64,000 bases of DNA from assembly GCF_000732725.1 (NCBI RefSeq), contig NZ_JPNB01000001.1, forward strand, positions 372,001-436,000, in the 5' to 3' direction. The notes under the pieces were generated by a model. That model was given only the letters and a program-made list of their open reading frames with translations. It made no database searches and was not told the DNA's origin. This DNA is from Kineothrix alysoides. GTDB taxonomy: Bacteria; Bacillota; Clostridia; Lachnospirales; Lachnospiraceae. Shown here piece by piece: positions 51,267 through 60,219 of this stretch (position 1 is the first letter of the stretch; each line of letters begins with the position of its first letter). Both the position numbers and the translations under genes were made by a program.

Positions 51267-51770
51267 ATGGCATTATTAAAACAGTGGCATGACATGGCCT
51301 ATTCGGAAACAGCCAATAAAGGCGATTTACAAAGACTCTGGGCAGATTATTTTCAGAAAGAGAAAGAAATTTATACAAAGCTTCTGGAGAATCCCGAGGA
51401 AGTAGTAAAAGGTACCGTGAAGGAACTGGCTGAGAAGTTTGATGTTGATATTATGACGATGATAGGTTTTCTCGACGGAATCAACGAAAGTTTGAAGGTC
51501 GTGAACCCTATTGACGAGATGGAGGAGGACACGGAAGTTTCTCTCGATTTCGATAACGAGCTTCTTTATATGAATATGGTCGGTGCAGGTGCGGACTGGC
51601 TGTACGAGCTGGAAGAGTGGGAAGATATTTTCGATGAGGAAAAGAGAAAAGAGCTTTATAGAATACAGAAGGTTTCTACTACGATTGTAAAAGGCGCTAA
51701 GACATATCCTAACGATCCCTGCCCTTGCGGAAGCGGTAAGAAATATAAAAAATGCTGCGGCAAAAAATAA
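51267..51770 (+). CDS. SEC-C zinc-motif protein
   Basis: 167 residues. An N-terminal helical domain (about 1-140, acidic) is followed by the SEC-C motif DPCPCGSGKKYKKCCG at the extreme C-terminus, a zinc-binding tail shared with SecA and YecA-like proteins. Such proteins can bind ribosomes or Sec components; this one's role is unknown. RBS AGAAGGTGGTATTACA. Its last codons form the first unit of a downstream tandem array. Confidence 0.88.
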   Translation: MALLKQWHDMAYSETANKGDLQRLWADYFQKEKEIYTKLLENPEEVVKGTVKELAEKFDVDIMTMIGFLDGINESLKVVNPIDEMEEDTEVSLDFDNELLYMNMVGAGADWLYELEEWEDIFDEEKRKELYRIQKVSTTIVKGAKTYPNDPCPCGSGKKYKKCCGKK

Positions 51771-51839
51771 GAATGCTGCAGTAAAAATAAGTATGTCTCA
51801 GAAAAAATAAGAATATGCTTAAGCAAAAATAAGAATAAG
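51753..51839. repeat. Tandem array seeded by the SEC-C gene 3' end
   Basis: Four units of 20-24 bases with consensus TGCTGCAG-CAAAAATAAGAA. Unit 1 (TGCTGCGGCAAAAAATAAGAA) is the coding end C-C-G-K-K-stop. Units 2-4 lie after the stop codon with increasing divergence. Confidence 0.75.
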
Positions 51840-51899
51840 TCTTTACAGATTAAAAAAAGTAGCATAGAATGATAATAAGCAATGAAATATGGATAATAC

Positions 51900-52147
51900 A
51901 AGGAAGAGAAGAGTAAGGTGCGGGAACGTATCAGAGAGGGATACCTGCTTGCCAAGGCAAGCGGAGCTGGAAGTATTCCGACGGAAAGCATCCGAAGACC
52001 ATCTCGGAGTGACCCCAATCAGGTCCGGCGGCACCGTTATCGCCGAATGAAGCGGCTTTGTTTTAAACAAGGCAAAAAGGGTGGAACCGCGTAAGACAGC
52101 TATACGTCCCTTACATCGTACATAGAGTGCGATGTAGGGGATTTTTT
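51900..52147 (+). ncRNA. Threonine T-box riboswitch (thrS leader)
   Basis: The T-box sequence AGGGTGGAACCGCG lies at 52078-52091. Upstream is stem I with a GAGAGGGATA element and a candidate specifier ACC (51998-52000, Thr codon). The terminator stem CCCTTACATCGTAC/GTGCGATGTAGGGG (52108-52140) is followed by TTTTTT. Uncharged tRNA-Thr should favour the antiterminator and raise expression of the small gene and thrS downstream. The specifier was assigned by eye. Confidence 0.93.
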
Positions 52148-52176
52148 GTACGCCAAAATAAAAGGAGGAAAATGAA

Positions 52177-52422
52177 ATGCAGGAAAGATGGAATGAGTTA
52201 CAGCAGATTTTGGAAGAAATGACGATAATGAAGAAAAGGGAATACGCTTTGACCCTGACCGTTTGTGTTTTGGCCGGTCTGGTAATCGGAATGCTGATTT
52301 CACCGAAGAAAAGAGTGATGATCGGAAGCAATAATGGGAACAACACTGGAAACAATAATGTGAGCGGCTTAGATGCCGATGAGTTCTGCGACTGCGAAGA
52401 TGATTGCTGCTGTGAGGAATAA
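52177..52422 (+). CDS. Small membrane protein with Cys/Asp-rich tail, in the thrS T-box operon
   Basis: 81 residues. A helical N-terminus (QERWNELQQILEEMTIMKKREY), one membrane span (about 26-44, LTVCVLAGLVIGMLIS) and an Asn/Gly-rich linker. The acidic Cys-rich end has five cysteines (FCDCEDDCCCEE). RBS AAAGGAGGAAA. It lies between the T-box terminator and thrS (140 nt gap), so it should share threonine control. No family recognised; the tail could bind metal (inference). Confidence 0.75.
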   Translation: MQERWNELQQILEEMTIMKKREYALTLTVCVLAGLVIGMLISPKKRVMIGSNNGNNTGNNNVSGLDADEFCDCEDDCCCEE

Positions 52423-52562
52423 CTGAGGGCGGCGATAGGAAAGCAGTGAAGAAAGAATAAAGAAAACGAAATAAAAGAAGAGATGAAGAAATAAAAGAGA
52501 TAGAAAAGCTGGAGAAGTAAAAGTAACAAAAGCAATAGAACAGATAAAGGAGTTGGAAATTA

Positions 52563-54527
52563 ATGAAAATAACTTTAAAAGATGGGAGCAGTAAAGAATA
52601 TGGTTCGCCGATGCGTGTTATCGATATTGCGGCGGACATCAGCGAGGGCCTTGGAAGAGCGGCATGTGCCGGAGAAATAGATGGTAAGGTTGTGGATTTA
52701 CGTACTGTTGTGGAGCAGGACTGTGCGCTTAATATTTTGACTGCAAACGATAAAGAGGGGATAAGGGTAGTCAGACATACGGCTTCCCATGTGCTGGCGG
52801 AGGCGGTCAAGAGGCTATATACCGACGCGAAGCTGGCAATCGGGCCGAGCATCGACACCGGCTTCTATTATGATTTTGAGCATGAGCCATTTACAAGAGA
52901 GGACCTTGACAATCTGGAAGCAGAGATGAAGAAGATCATTAAGGAAGGGAACTCCTTGGAGAAGTTCACACTCTCCCGTGAAGAGGCGATAAAATTTATG
53001 GAAGAGAAGAGCGAGCCTTATAAGGTGGAGCTGATTCGTGACCTTCCTGAGGATGCGGTGATTTCTTTTTATAGTCAGGGCGATTTCGTGGATTTGTGTG
53101 CGGGGCCTCATCTCATGAGCACGAAGGGAATCAAGGCGTTTAAGCTTATTTCCTCCTCCGGCGCATATTGGAGAGGCAATTCCGATAATAAGATGCTCCA
53201 GAGAATTTACGGTACGGCTTTTAATAAGAAAGAAGAGCTTGCCGATTATTTGGAGTATTTGGAGAACATTAAGAAACGTGACCACAATAAATTGGGCCGC
53301 GAAATGGAGCTTTTTACTACGGTTGATGTAATCGGTCAGGGACTTCCGCTGCTGATGCCCAAGGGAACGAAGATGATTCAGACGATGCAGCGCTGGATTG
53401 AGGATGAAGAGGAAAAGCGCGGCTATATGAGAACGAAGACTCCTCTCATGGCAAAAAAAGATTTGTATGTGATTTCCGATCACTGGGATCATTACAAGGA
53501 AGGCATGTTCGTACTGGGAGATGAAAATGATGAGAATGCGGAAGTTTTCGCACTTCGCCCTATGACCTGCCCGTTCCAGTACTATGTATACAAGCAGAGC
53601 CAGAAATCCTACAGAGACCTTCCCTGCCGCTATGGTGAGACATCCACTCTTTTCCGTAATGAGGATTCGGGAGAGATGCACGGACTTACCAGAGTGCGCC
53701 AGTTCACTATTTCCGAGGGCCATTTGGTCGTGCGTCCGGATCAGGTGGAAGAGGAATTCAAGGGGTGTGTGGACCTGGCGAAATATTGTATGACGACTCT
53801 CGGTCTTCAGGACGACGTATCGTACCGTTTGTCCTTATGGGATCCGAACAATCAGGATCACTACCTTGGAAATGCAGAGCTTTGGGATGAGGTTCAGGAT
53901 ATGATGCGTACGATTTTGAATCACATCGGAATCGAGTATACGGAGGAAGAAGGAGAGGCGGCGTTCTACGGTCCTAAGCTGGATATTCAGGCGAAGAACG
54001 TATACGGCAAAGAGGATACGATGATTACGATCCAGCTCGATATGTTCCTTGCGGAGCGCTTTGATATGACCTTTGTGGATAAGGACGGTGAAAAGAAGAG
54101 ACCTTATATTATTCACAGAACTTCCCTGGGATGCTACGAAAGAACGTTGGCATGGCTGATTGAAAAATATGAAGGAAAGTTTCCTACATGGCTCTGCCCG
54201 GAGCAGGTGCGTGTCCTTCCCATTTCCGAAAAATATGAAAAATATGCGCAGGAAGTAGAAGAAAAATTAAAGGAAAACGGCGTGCTCGCCACCATGGATA
54301 GCCGTTCTGAAAAAATTGGTTTTAAAATCCGCGAGGCGAGACTTGCAAAGCTTCCGTATATGCTTGTAGTCGGGCAGAAGGAAGAAGAGGATAAGACCGT
54401 TTCTGTAAGAAGCCGCTTTGCGGGTGATGAGGGAGTGAAGTCCCTGGAGGAGTTCGTGGAGCAGATTTGTAAGGAAATCAGAACAAAAGAAATAAGAAAA
54501 GAAGAAGTGCAGGAAGAAAGCAAATAG
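52563..54527 (+). CDS. thrS: Threonyl-tRNA synthetase
   Basis: 654 residues. N-terminal TGS domain (about 1-62), editing domain with HTASHVLAEAVKRLY and a CAGPHL metal site, and a class II core (motif 2 FRNEDSGEMHGLTRVRQFT, motif 3 GCYERTLAWLIE). C-terminal anticodon-binding domain (WLCPEQVRVLPIS). Standard length. RBS AAGGAGTTGGAAATTA. Controlled by the upstream T-box. Confidence 0.97.
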   Translation: MKITLKDGSSKEYGSPMRVIDIAADISEGLGRAACAGEIDGKVVDLRTVVEQDCALNILTANDKEGIRVVRHTASHVLAEAVKRLYTDAKLAIGPSIDTGFYYDFEHEPFTREDLDNLEAEMKKIIKEGNSLEKFTLSREEAIKFMEEKSEPYKVELIRDLPEDAVISFYSQGDFVDLCAGPHLMSTKGIKAFKLISSSGAYWRGNSDNKMLQRIYGTAFNKKEELADYLEYLENIKKRDHNKLGREMELFTTVDVIGQGLPLLMPKGTKMIQTMQRWIEDEEEKRGYMRTKTPLMAKKDLYVISDHWDHYKEGMFVLGDENDENAEVFALRPMTCPFQYYVYKQSQKSYRDLPCRYGETSTLFRNEDSGEMHGLTRVRQFTISEGHLVVRPDQVEEEFKGCVDLAKYCMTTLGLQDDVSYRLSLWDPNNQDHYLGNAELWDEVQDMMRTILNHIGIEYTEEEGEAAFYGPKLDIQAKNVYGKEDTMITIQLDMFLAERFDMTFVDKDGEKKRPYIIHRTSLGCYERTLAWLIEKYEGKFPTWLCPEQVRVLPISEKYEKYAQEVEEKLKENGVLATMDSRSEKIGFKIREARLAKLPYMLVVGQKEEEDKTVSVRSRFAGDEGVKSLEEFVEQICKEIRTKEIRKEEVQEESK

Positions 54528-54593
54528 CCGTATATTTTCTATAAAAGAAAGCCATACTAACCATGGTAATATTTTTGTCTGATAGGAGGTTAG

Positions 54594-54911
54594 ATGATGG
54601 CTCAGTTAGATTGTATAGTGGATAGTTGTGTTTATAACAAAAGCGAATGTTGCTGCAAGGGTGACATAATGGTAGGAGGAAAGCATGCGCATCACGAAGA
54701 CGATACTTGCTGTGAAAGCTTTTCCGAGAAAAGAGGAGATTCCTATACCAGTGCGTTGGAGCATCCTTGCAAGACGATAAGCATAGACTGCGAGGCGTCT
54801 AAATGTGTGTATAACAGCAACTATAAATGCTTTGCCCAGCACGTGGATATTAAGGGCTGCGGCGCGTCCGATTGCAGGGAAACAGCCTGCGCTACTTTTA
54901 AGGAAAGATAG
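54594..54911 (+). CDS. DUF1540-domain Cys-rich protein
   Basis: 105 residues. Two copies of the DUF1540 motif: LDCIVDSCVYNKSECCCKGDI and IDCEASKCVYNSNYKCFAQHVDI, ending CGASDCRETACATF. Cysteine/histidine content (HAHHEDDTCC) suggests metal binding. Role unknown; the domain is common in spore-forming Clostridia. RBS AGGAGGTTAG; two adjacent ATGs (54594, 54597). Followed by a strong terminator. Confidence 0.88.
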   Translation: MMAQLDCIVDSCVYNKSECCCKGDIMVGGKHAHHEDDTCCESFSEKRGDSYTSALEHPCKTISIDCEASKCVYNSNYKCFAQHVDIKGCGASDCRETACATFKER

Positions 54912-54920
54912 AATGTGGTA

Positions 54921-54960
54921 AAAAATCTCCGCAGAGAGAAAAGCTTCGCGGAGATTTTTT
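54921..54960 (+). terminator. Intrinsic terminator after the DUF1540 gene
   Basis: AAAATCTCCGC/GCGGAGATTTT stem followed by TTTTT. Confidence 0.85.
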
Positions 54961-55084
54961 TTGCTGTAATTGTTACGGAATTGCGAATTTTATTACATTT
55001 TTTGTTTTTTCACTTGTATATAAGAAATATTTTCTCTATAATAGGAAAGTATAAAACGATTTTGTGGGAATTACAGGGGTTAGT

Positions 55085-55729
55085 ATGAAGAATAAGAAAA
55101 TAGCTGCTTTGGCAGCGGCAGGGACACTGACGATATTGGCAGTGTGCGGAACCTTCGCAGTGAAAACGGTTTTTGCAGCGGAGGAAAGAATATCGATATC
55201 CGGTTCGGAAGAGTCCAGGCAGACGATGCTTAAGGACGATACCGATACGGAAGCCTTAAAGGTATATAAAAAAGAAGTGTATAGTGAGGAAGGGTGCACG
55301 TTTCTCCTTCCGGAAGGATATGTTGCAAGTGATAGTATAGAAGGAATGTATATTTCGGAAAGAAGGCCGGTAGATTCTTCCAATATTTATTATTCCGTTT
55401 CCGAAGCGGCGGATGCAGAAACTCTGGGTGATGCTTTGGCTTCCGGCTCTTACAAGACAGAAGTGGAGAAACGCTTCAAGGAAGCTTACGGTGCGGAGGC
55501 GGTTATTGGAACTTACCAAATGCAGAAGCTTATGGTGGACGGATGTCCGGCATATAAGATCGAGCTTTCCTGTACCTTGGAGAATATGACGATGGAGCAG
55601 CTCATTTACATCATTGCAGCGGACAGAACATATACCATTACGTTTTCCCAGTCGCCGGACGATGAGAGGATGGAGGAATTCGCGCAGAGTGCCCAGACGA
55701 TTCAGATGGTCTTTCAGGAAAACGAATAA
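55085..55729 (+). CDS. Putative exported protein of unknown function
   Basis: 214 residues from ATG 55085; an upstream in-frame start at 55064 has no RBS. Signal peptide (MKNKKIAALAAAGTLTILAV, cleavage near VFAAEE). The mature part is alpha/beta (GCTFLLPEGYVASDSIEGMY, then AADRTYTITFSQSPDDERMEEFAQSAQTIQ), reminiscent of PsbP/DUF1795-like folds that detect membrane or ribosome-linked cargo (weak inference). Immediately upstream of the infC promoter. Confidence 0.7.
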   Translation: MKNKKIAALAAAGTLTILAVCGTFAVKTVFAAEERISISGSEESRQTMLKDDTDTEALKVYKKEVYSEEGCTFLLPEGYVASDSIEGMYISERRPVDSSNIYYSVSEAADAETLGDALASGSYKTEVEKRFKEAYGAEAVIGTYQMQKLMVDGCPAYKIELSCTLENMTMEQLIYIIAADRTYTITFSQSPDDERMEEFAQSAQTIQMVFQENE

Positions 55730-55739
55730 AATTTAGCGC

Positions 55740-55768
55740 TTGACATACGAAAGAGTTAATGTTACACT
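55740..55768 (+). promoter_or_regulatory. Promoter of infC-rpmI-rplT
   Basis: Consensus TTGACA (55740-55745), 17-base spacer, TACACT (55763-55768), giving a leader of about 195 bases. Confidence 0.8.
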
Positions 55769-55774
55769 ATTTAA

Positions 55775-55939
55775 GCGTGTGAAGTACGCGGATAAAATCA
55801 AGCAGAGTATCCACTCTCACCCTATAGCGATCGGGCTCATAGGCGTTTATACTCCGAAATTTCCCGTCTGTGTGATATTTCACATAATGCGGGCAGCGAG
55901 GATGTACATTTGGTGGATAGTTATGCTATCCACTTTTTT
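55775..55939 (+). ncRNA. infC operon leader with attenuator (L20-leader-like)
   Basis: A structured leader (TATAGCGATCGGGCTCATAGG, GTGTGATATTTCACAT hairpin) ends in terminator GTGGATAG/CTATCCAC (55913-55933) plus TTTTTT. This layout is as in Firmicute infC-rpmI-rplT, where L20 binds the leader and promotes early termination. The class assignment is by context and feel, not by covariance search. Confidence 0.65.
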
Positions 55940-55968
55940 ATGCTTATTATTACGAGGAGGGCAAAACC

Positions 55969-56475
55969 ATTAGCGATTTATTGATTAACGAACAGATTAG
56001 AGACAAGGAAGTACGTGTTATTGGCGAGAACGGGGAGCAGCTAGGAGTTATGACCGTAAAGGATGCTATGAAACTGGCTGAGGATGCGGAACTCGATTTG
56101 GTAAAGATTGCACCTACTGCAAAGCCACCTGTTTGTAAAATTGTTGATTATGGAAAGTTCAAATATGAACAAGCCAGAAAAGAAAAAGAAGCGAAAAAGA
56201 AGCAGAAGGTAATTGAAGTAAAAGAAATTCGTTTATCTCCGAACATTGATACCAATGATTTGAATACAAAGATAAGCGCAGCCAAGAAGTTCATAACTAA
56301 AGGTGATAAGGTAAAAATAACTCTTCGTTTCCGCGGACGCGAGATGGCTCATATGGCAAGCAGCAGGCATATTCTGGAGGATTTTGCTCAGACATTAGCA
56401 GATATTGCGGTTGTGGAGAAAGCTCCGAAAGTGGAAGGCAGAAGTATGACGATGTTTTTAACTGAAAAGCGTTAG
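55969..56475 (+). CDS. infC: Translation initiation factor IF-3, with AUU start codon
   Basis: 168 residues. The start is ATT at 55969: GAGGAGGG (55954-55961) lies 7 nt upstream and the frame reads (M)SDLLINEQIRDKEVRVIGENG. The first TTG, at 55981, would be 19 nt from the RBS. AUU/AUA-type starts on infC are known to let IF-3 repress its own synthesis. Both domains are present (TAKPPVCKIVDYGKFKYEQ linker; IKLRFRGREM-like KITLRFRGREMAH). Confidence 0.95.
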   Translation: MSDLLINEQIRDKEVRVIGENGEQLGVMTVKDAMKLAEDAELDLVKIAPTAKPPVCKIVDYGKFKYEQARKEKEAKKKQKVIEVKEIRLSPNIDTNDLNTKISAAKKFITKGDKVKITLRFRGREMAHMASSRHILEDFAQTLADIAVVEKAPKVEGRSMTMFLTEKR

Positions 56476-56525
56476 TTCGTACAGTTAAAATATATAAAAT
56501 TGATGGAGTATAGGAGGAATTGAAT

Positions 56526-56723
56526 ATGCCAAAAATGAAGACAAGCAGATCGGCTGCTAAACGTTTTAAATTAACAGGAACAGGTAAATTGAAGAGAAAC
56601 AAAGCTTACAAACGCCATATCTTGACGAAAAAGTCCGCGAAGAGAAAGAGAAATCTCAGACATTCGGCTATTACAGATGCAACCAATGTTAAGAATATGA
56701 AGAAGATTTTACCTTATTTGTAA
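56526..56723 (+). CDS. rpmI: 50S ribosomal protein L35
   Basis: 65 residues ([21 protein letters not shown]..., [14 protein letters not shown]...). ATG 56526 with AGGAGGAATTGAAT upstream; the TTG at 56520 is inside the spacer. Second gene of the infC operon, 50 nt after infC. Confidence 0.97.
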   Translation: MPKMKTSRSAAKRFKLTGTGKLKRNKAYKRHILTKKSAKRKRNLRHSAITDATNVKNMKKILPYL

Positions 56724-56762
56724 TACCAATATTTTTTTGAGTCGTAAGGAGGACAATGAGAC

Positions 56763-57119
56763 ATGGCAAGAATTAAAGGCGGCGTGAATGCCAAGAAAAA
56801 ACACAATAGAGTATTAAAGCTTGCAAAAGGTTACAGAGGAGCAAGATCAAAACAGTATAGAGTAGCTAAGCAGTCTGTTATGAGAGCTTTAACGAGCGCT
56901 TATTCAGGAAGAAAAGAAAGAAAGCGTCAGTTCAGACAGCTTTGGATCGCTCGTATCAATGCGGCAGCCAGAATGAACGGCTTATCTTACAGCAAATTTA
57001 TGTATGGCTTAAAGCTTGCTGAAGTGGATATGAACAGAAAGATGCTGGCAGAGCTGGCAGTAAACGATGCAGAAGGCTTTGCAGCACTCGCAGAACTTGC
57101 AAAGAGCAAGATCGCGTAA
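56763..57119 (+). CDS. rplT: 50S ribosomal protein L20
   Basis: 118 residues ([40 protein letters not shown], ...). The likely feedback repressor of the operon through the leader. RBS AAGGAGGACAATGAGAC. Followed by a terminator. Confidence 0.97.
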   Translation: MARIKGGVNAKKKHNRVLKLAKGYRGARSKQYRVAKQSVMRALTSAYSGRKERKRQFRQLWIARINAAARMNGLSYSKFMYGLKLAEVDMNRKMLAELAVNDAEGFAALAELAKSKIA

Positions 57120-57202
57120 TAAACTTAAAGACATGATAAGTTCAATTGCTTAATGAAACGGTAATTGTATCATATAATGCGATTAAGATAAGAAATTTAG
57201 GC

Positions 57203-57235
57203 CCTGAGGATATGTTATCCTTAGGGTTTATTTTT
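57203..57235 (+). terminator. Intrinsic terminator of the infC operon
   Basis: CCCTGAGGATA/TATCCTTAGGG stem then TTTATTTTT. Repeat A follows without a gap. Confidence 0.85.
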
Positions 57236-57358
57236 ATGTAATAGGAAAGAACACCTATTACATAAAGTATGGATGCGCAGCTACGCGCGAGGAACAAAAG
57301 CTGTGCTGCTAAAGCATTTGGTGGCAGGAATATATGAAGCACACTTTGTTCTATTAAT
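57235..57358 (+). repeat. Dispersed repeat A, copy 4 (complete)
   Basis: Left hairpin TATGTAATAGG/CCTATTACATA (57235-57245 with 57254-57264). Core GATGCGCAGCTACGCGCGA. Second stem AACAAAAGCTGTGC with GCACACTTTGTT. As in copy 3, it begins inside the T-run of a terminator. Confidence 0.8.
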
Positions 57359-57396
57359 GATTTACCAATAATTTGTAAAAATTGAGTAATTTCTGT

Positions 57397-57425
57397 TTAT
57401 CAACAAGGTATATTCAGTGTATACT
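57397..57425 (+). promoter_or_regulatory. Promoter of pepD
   Basis: TTATCA (57397-57402), 17-base spacer, TATACT (57420-57425), 67 bases before the ATG. Confidence 0.55.
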
Positions 57426-57492
57426 ATAAAAGTAGCGGATAAATCATTGCAATCCGGTTACTGAAATTAGTATAAAGAACGAGGATGAAACG

Positions 57493-58938
57493 ATGGATAT
57501 ATTAAAAGATTTAAAGCCCCAAAAGGTATTTTATTATTTCGAACAGATATGCCGTATTCCCCACGGATCAGGAAATATAGACAGATTGAGCGATTATCTG
57601 GCGGCTTTTGCAAAAGAGCGGAAATTAGTATGTATACAGGACGAGCTCAAAAACGTAATTATAATAAAGGAGGCAGCGCCCGGCTATGAGAAGGAAGCGC
57701 CGATTATTCTGCAGGGGCATATGGACATGGTAGCAGTGAAGAAGCCGGGAGCTGCTATCGATATGGAGAAGCAGGGACTGGAGCTTAAGTTGGACGGAGA
57801 TTATGTCTATGCGGAAAATACCAGTCTGGGCGGCGATGACGGAATAGCGGTGGCCTATGCTCTGGCTATATTGGACGATGAAACGCTGAAGCATCCGAAG
57901 CTGGAAATCATCATTACGGTGGACGAAGAGGTAGGCATGGACGGAGCAAGAGGAATCGATGTGTCTATGCTGGAGGGAAAGCGGATGCTGAATATCGACT
58001 CGGAGGAGGAGGGAATCCTCTGGGCAGGCTGCGCGGGAGGCGCGCGAGTGGACTGGGAAGTGCCTGTCACCTGGGAGATGAAAAGCGGTAGCATATGCAA
58101 GGTGAGTATAAAAGGTCTGTCAGGAGGCCATTCGGGAGCAGAAATAGATAAAGAGAGGGGAAATGCCAACTGGCTGCTTGGGCGGCTCTTGGAGGAACTT
58201 CAGGATATCCGGGGCTTTTCTGTCGCACAGTTGGAAGGAGGTCTTGCCGACAATGCCATTCCAAGGGAGGCTTCGGCTACTGTGGTAGTGGATTGGGAAA
58301 AGGAAACAGAGCTCACAGACGTGATAAAGAGAGTGGAATCAGAGTTAAAGCAGGAGCTTCAGACGAAGGACACCGGAGTCTTTATCGAAGTGAAGGACCC
58401 GGCAAGCGGAAGCATCCGTTGTCTGACAGCGGAGTCTGTAAGAAAGGTTTCTTACCTGCTTTTTACCGCGCCGAATGGAGTGCAGGCCATGAGCGCGGAT
58501 GTAAAAGGATTGGTGGAGACCTCTCTGAATATGGGAATTATTGAGCTTAGAGAGGAAGCGTTCAAGGCTCATTTTTCGGTAAGAAGCTCTTTGGAAAGTG
58601 CTAAGTGGGTATTGATCAGGCGGCTGAAACGTCTGGTGGAGACGGCAGGCGGAACACAAGGGGTTCAGGGAGATTATCCCGGCTGGGCATATCAGGTGGA
58701 TTCTCCTTTTCGGGATATGGCGGCGCAGGTATACAGGGAAATGTTTGCAAGGGAGCCGGAAGTGAAGGCTATTCATGCGGGCTTGGAGTGTGGGCTGCTG
58801 TCGGCGAAGATTCCGGGGTTGGAATGCATATCCATAGGACCGGATATGAAGGATATTCATACTACGGAGGAACGTCTGAGTATTTCCTCTACGGAGAGAA
58901 TGTGGAACTATGTGTTAGAGATATTAAAACAGAAATAA
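57493..58938 (+). CDS. pepD: Aminoacyl-histidine dipeptidase (M20 family)
   Basis: 481 residues. Di-zinc peptidase cleaving Xaa-His dipeptides. Motifs: PHGSGNID, LQGHMDMVAVK (first His), LGGDDGIAVAYALAIL (bridging Asp), TVDEEVGMDGARGID (catalytic Glu). C-terminal GLECGLLSAKIPG and DIHTTEERLSI. A dimerisation (lid) domain lies between. RBS ACGAGGATGAAACG. Followed after 63 nt by the AI-2E-family gene, probably cotranscribed. Confidence 0.95.
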   Translation: MDILKDLKPQKVFYYFEQICRIPHGSGNIDRLSDYLAAFAKERKLVCIQDELKNVIIIKEAAPGYEKEAPIILQGHMDMVAVKKPGAAIDMEKQGLELKLDGDYVYAENTSLGGDDGIAVAYALAILDDETLKHPKLEIIITVDEEVGMDGARGIDVSMLEGKRMLNIDSEEEGILWAGCAGGARVDWEVPVTWEMKSGSICKVSIKGLSGGHSGAEIDKERGNANWLLGRLLEELQDIRGFSVAQLEGGLADNAIPREASATVVVDWEKETELTDVIKRVESELKQELQTKDTGVFIEVKDPASGSIRCLTAESVRKVSYLLFTAPNGVQAMSADVKGLVETSLNMGIIELREEAFKAHFSVRSSLESAKWVLIRRLKRLVETAGGTQGVQGDYPGWAYQVDSPFRDMAAQVYREMFAREPEVKAIHAGLECGLLSAKIPGLECISIGPDMKDIHTTEERLSISSTERMWNYVLEILKQK

Positions 58939-59001
58939 AGTTACCGGATAAAAACGAAAGAACAAAACGGGAGAAACGGAAGAACAAAATAGGAGAAGAT
59001 T

Positions 59002-60210
59002 ATGGATTTAAACAGAAAGAATGTGAAAAGTATAAGAGGCCTGATTATTTTCACGGCATTCATATGTCTTGCCGTATGGAGGATCGACGTTGTGTTACAA
59101 GGGATATTCTTTGTCATCGGTATTATAAAGCCTTTTCTATACGGCGGTGCAATTGCTTTCGTGCTGAATATACCCATGGGGGCGATAGAGAAAAGGTTAT
59201 TTAGTAAAAATAAAAATATAAGAATTGAAAAAATGAAACGGCCTATCAGTATTGTGCTATCCTTTGTACTGGTAATTCTTTCCCTGGTTCTGGTGGGATT
59301 GATCGTAGTACCCCAAGTGACGAGGACCTTGATTGACTTGGGAAATAAGATTCCCCAGTTCCTCGTAGAGATGCAGGTACAGCTGGAGAAACTTTTTGCC
59401 GCACAGCCACAGCTTCTTTCTGTGCTTACAGAGCTGGAACCTGAACAGCTCAATTGGGATTCCATTATGAGCGGGACTATAGACTTTCTGAAAAATGGAT
59501 TCGGAAGTATGCTGGCGTCTACCGTGACGGTGGCTTCTAATATTATCGGGGGAGTGGTAAATCTCTTTGTAGCCCTTATTTTCTCCTTTTATATCCTCGC
59601 TCAGAAAGAAAAGCTGGGAGACCAGATTCAACGTATCATGCAGGCTTATTTCAGCGAGAAGATATATAAGAAAATGATGAAGGTTTTTTCGTTGGCAGGA
59701 AGAACTTTCAGCAGCTTTATTACCGGACAGTGTACGGAGGCAATCATTCTTGGCTCCATGTTCGTGGTGTGTATGGTGATTTTCGGCTTTCCGTATGCGG
59801 TACTGGTGGGCGTACTTATAGCATTTACGGCATTGATACCGATTGTGGGAGCATTTATCGGGTGCTTTGTGGGAGCATTTCTCATCATGGTGGATGATCC
59901 GATAAAGGCGGTCTGGTTTCTCGTTCTGTTCATCATTTTACAGCAGGTAGAGGGAAATCTGATCTACCCCCATGTAGTGGGGAATTCAGTAGGATTACCT
60001 TCAATATGGGTGCTTATGGCCGTTACCTTGGGCGGCAGCCTGATGGGAGTAGCGGGTATGCTCATCTTTATTCCTATCGTTTCTACGGTATATTCACTGC
60101 TGCGCGAGGACGTTAATAAGAGGAACGAGCAAAAAATCATACAAAAGGCGGAAGTTGTTAAAAAATCAGAGGTTAAGAAAACGGAATCCAAAAAAAATAA
60201 TAATTTGTAA
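59002..60210 (+). CDS. AI-2E-family (TqsA/YtvI-like) permease
   Basis: 402 residues with about eight membrane segments and a cytoplasmic Lys/Glu-rich tail. PF01594 features: GGAIAFVLNIPMGAIEKRLF, the extracytoplasmic domain (about 95-165), LVGVLIAFTALIPIVGAFIGC, and LQQVEGNLIYPHVVGNSVGLP, which is the family signature. Members transport diverse solutes, and 'AI-2 exporter' is only one; the solute here is unknown. RBS AGGAGAAGATT. Confidence 0.92.
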   Translation: MDLNRKNVKSIRGLIIFTAFICLAVWRIDVVLQGIFFVIGIIKPFLYGGAIAFVLNIPMGAIEKRLFSKNKNIRIEKMKRPISIVLSFVLVILSLVLVGLIVVPQVTRTLIDLGNKIPQFLVEMQVQLEKLFAAQPQLLSVLTELEPEQLNWDSIMSGTIDFLKNGFGSMLASTVTVASNIIGGVVNLFVALIFSFYILAQKEKLGDQIQRIMQAYFSEKIYKKMMKVFSLAGRTFSSFITGQCTEAIILGSMFVVCMVIFGFPYAVLVGVLIAFTALIPIVGAFIGCFVGAFLIMVDDPIKAVWFLVLFIILQQVEGNLIYPHVVGNSVGLPSIWVLMAVTLGGSLMGVAGMLIFIPIVSTVYSLLREDVNKRNEQKIIQKAEVVKKSEVKKTESKKNNNL

Positions 60211-60219
60211 AAATTATAG

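Noticed and set aside
52100-53723. Long minus-strand open frames across the T-box and thrS
   Set aside because: They run through the T-box terminator and thrS; low-complexity Ser/Phe/Leu composition and no start signals.
59002-60210. Firm call as an AI-2 exporter
   Set aside because: The family transports varied solutes, and no lsr/luxS context is present, so the solute is left open.
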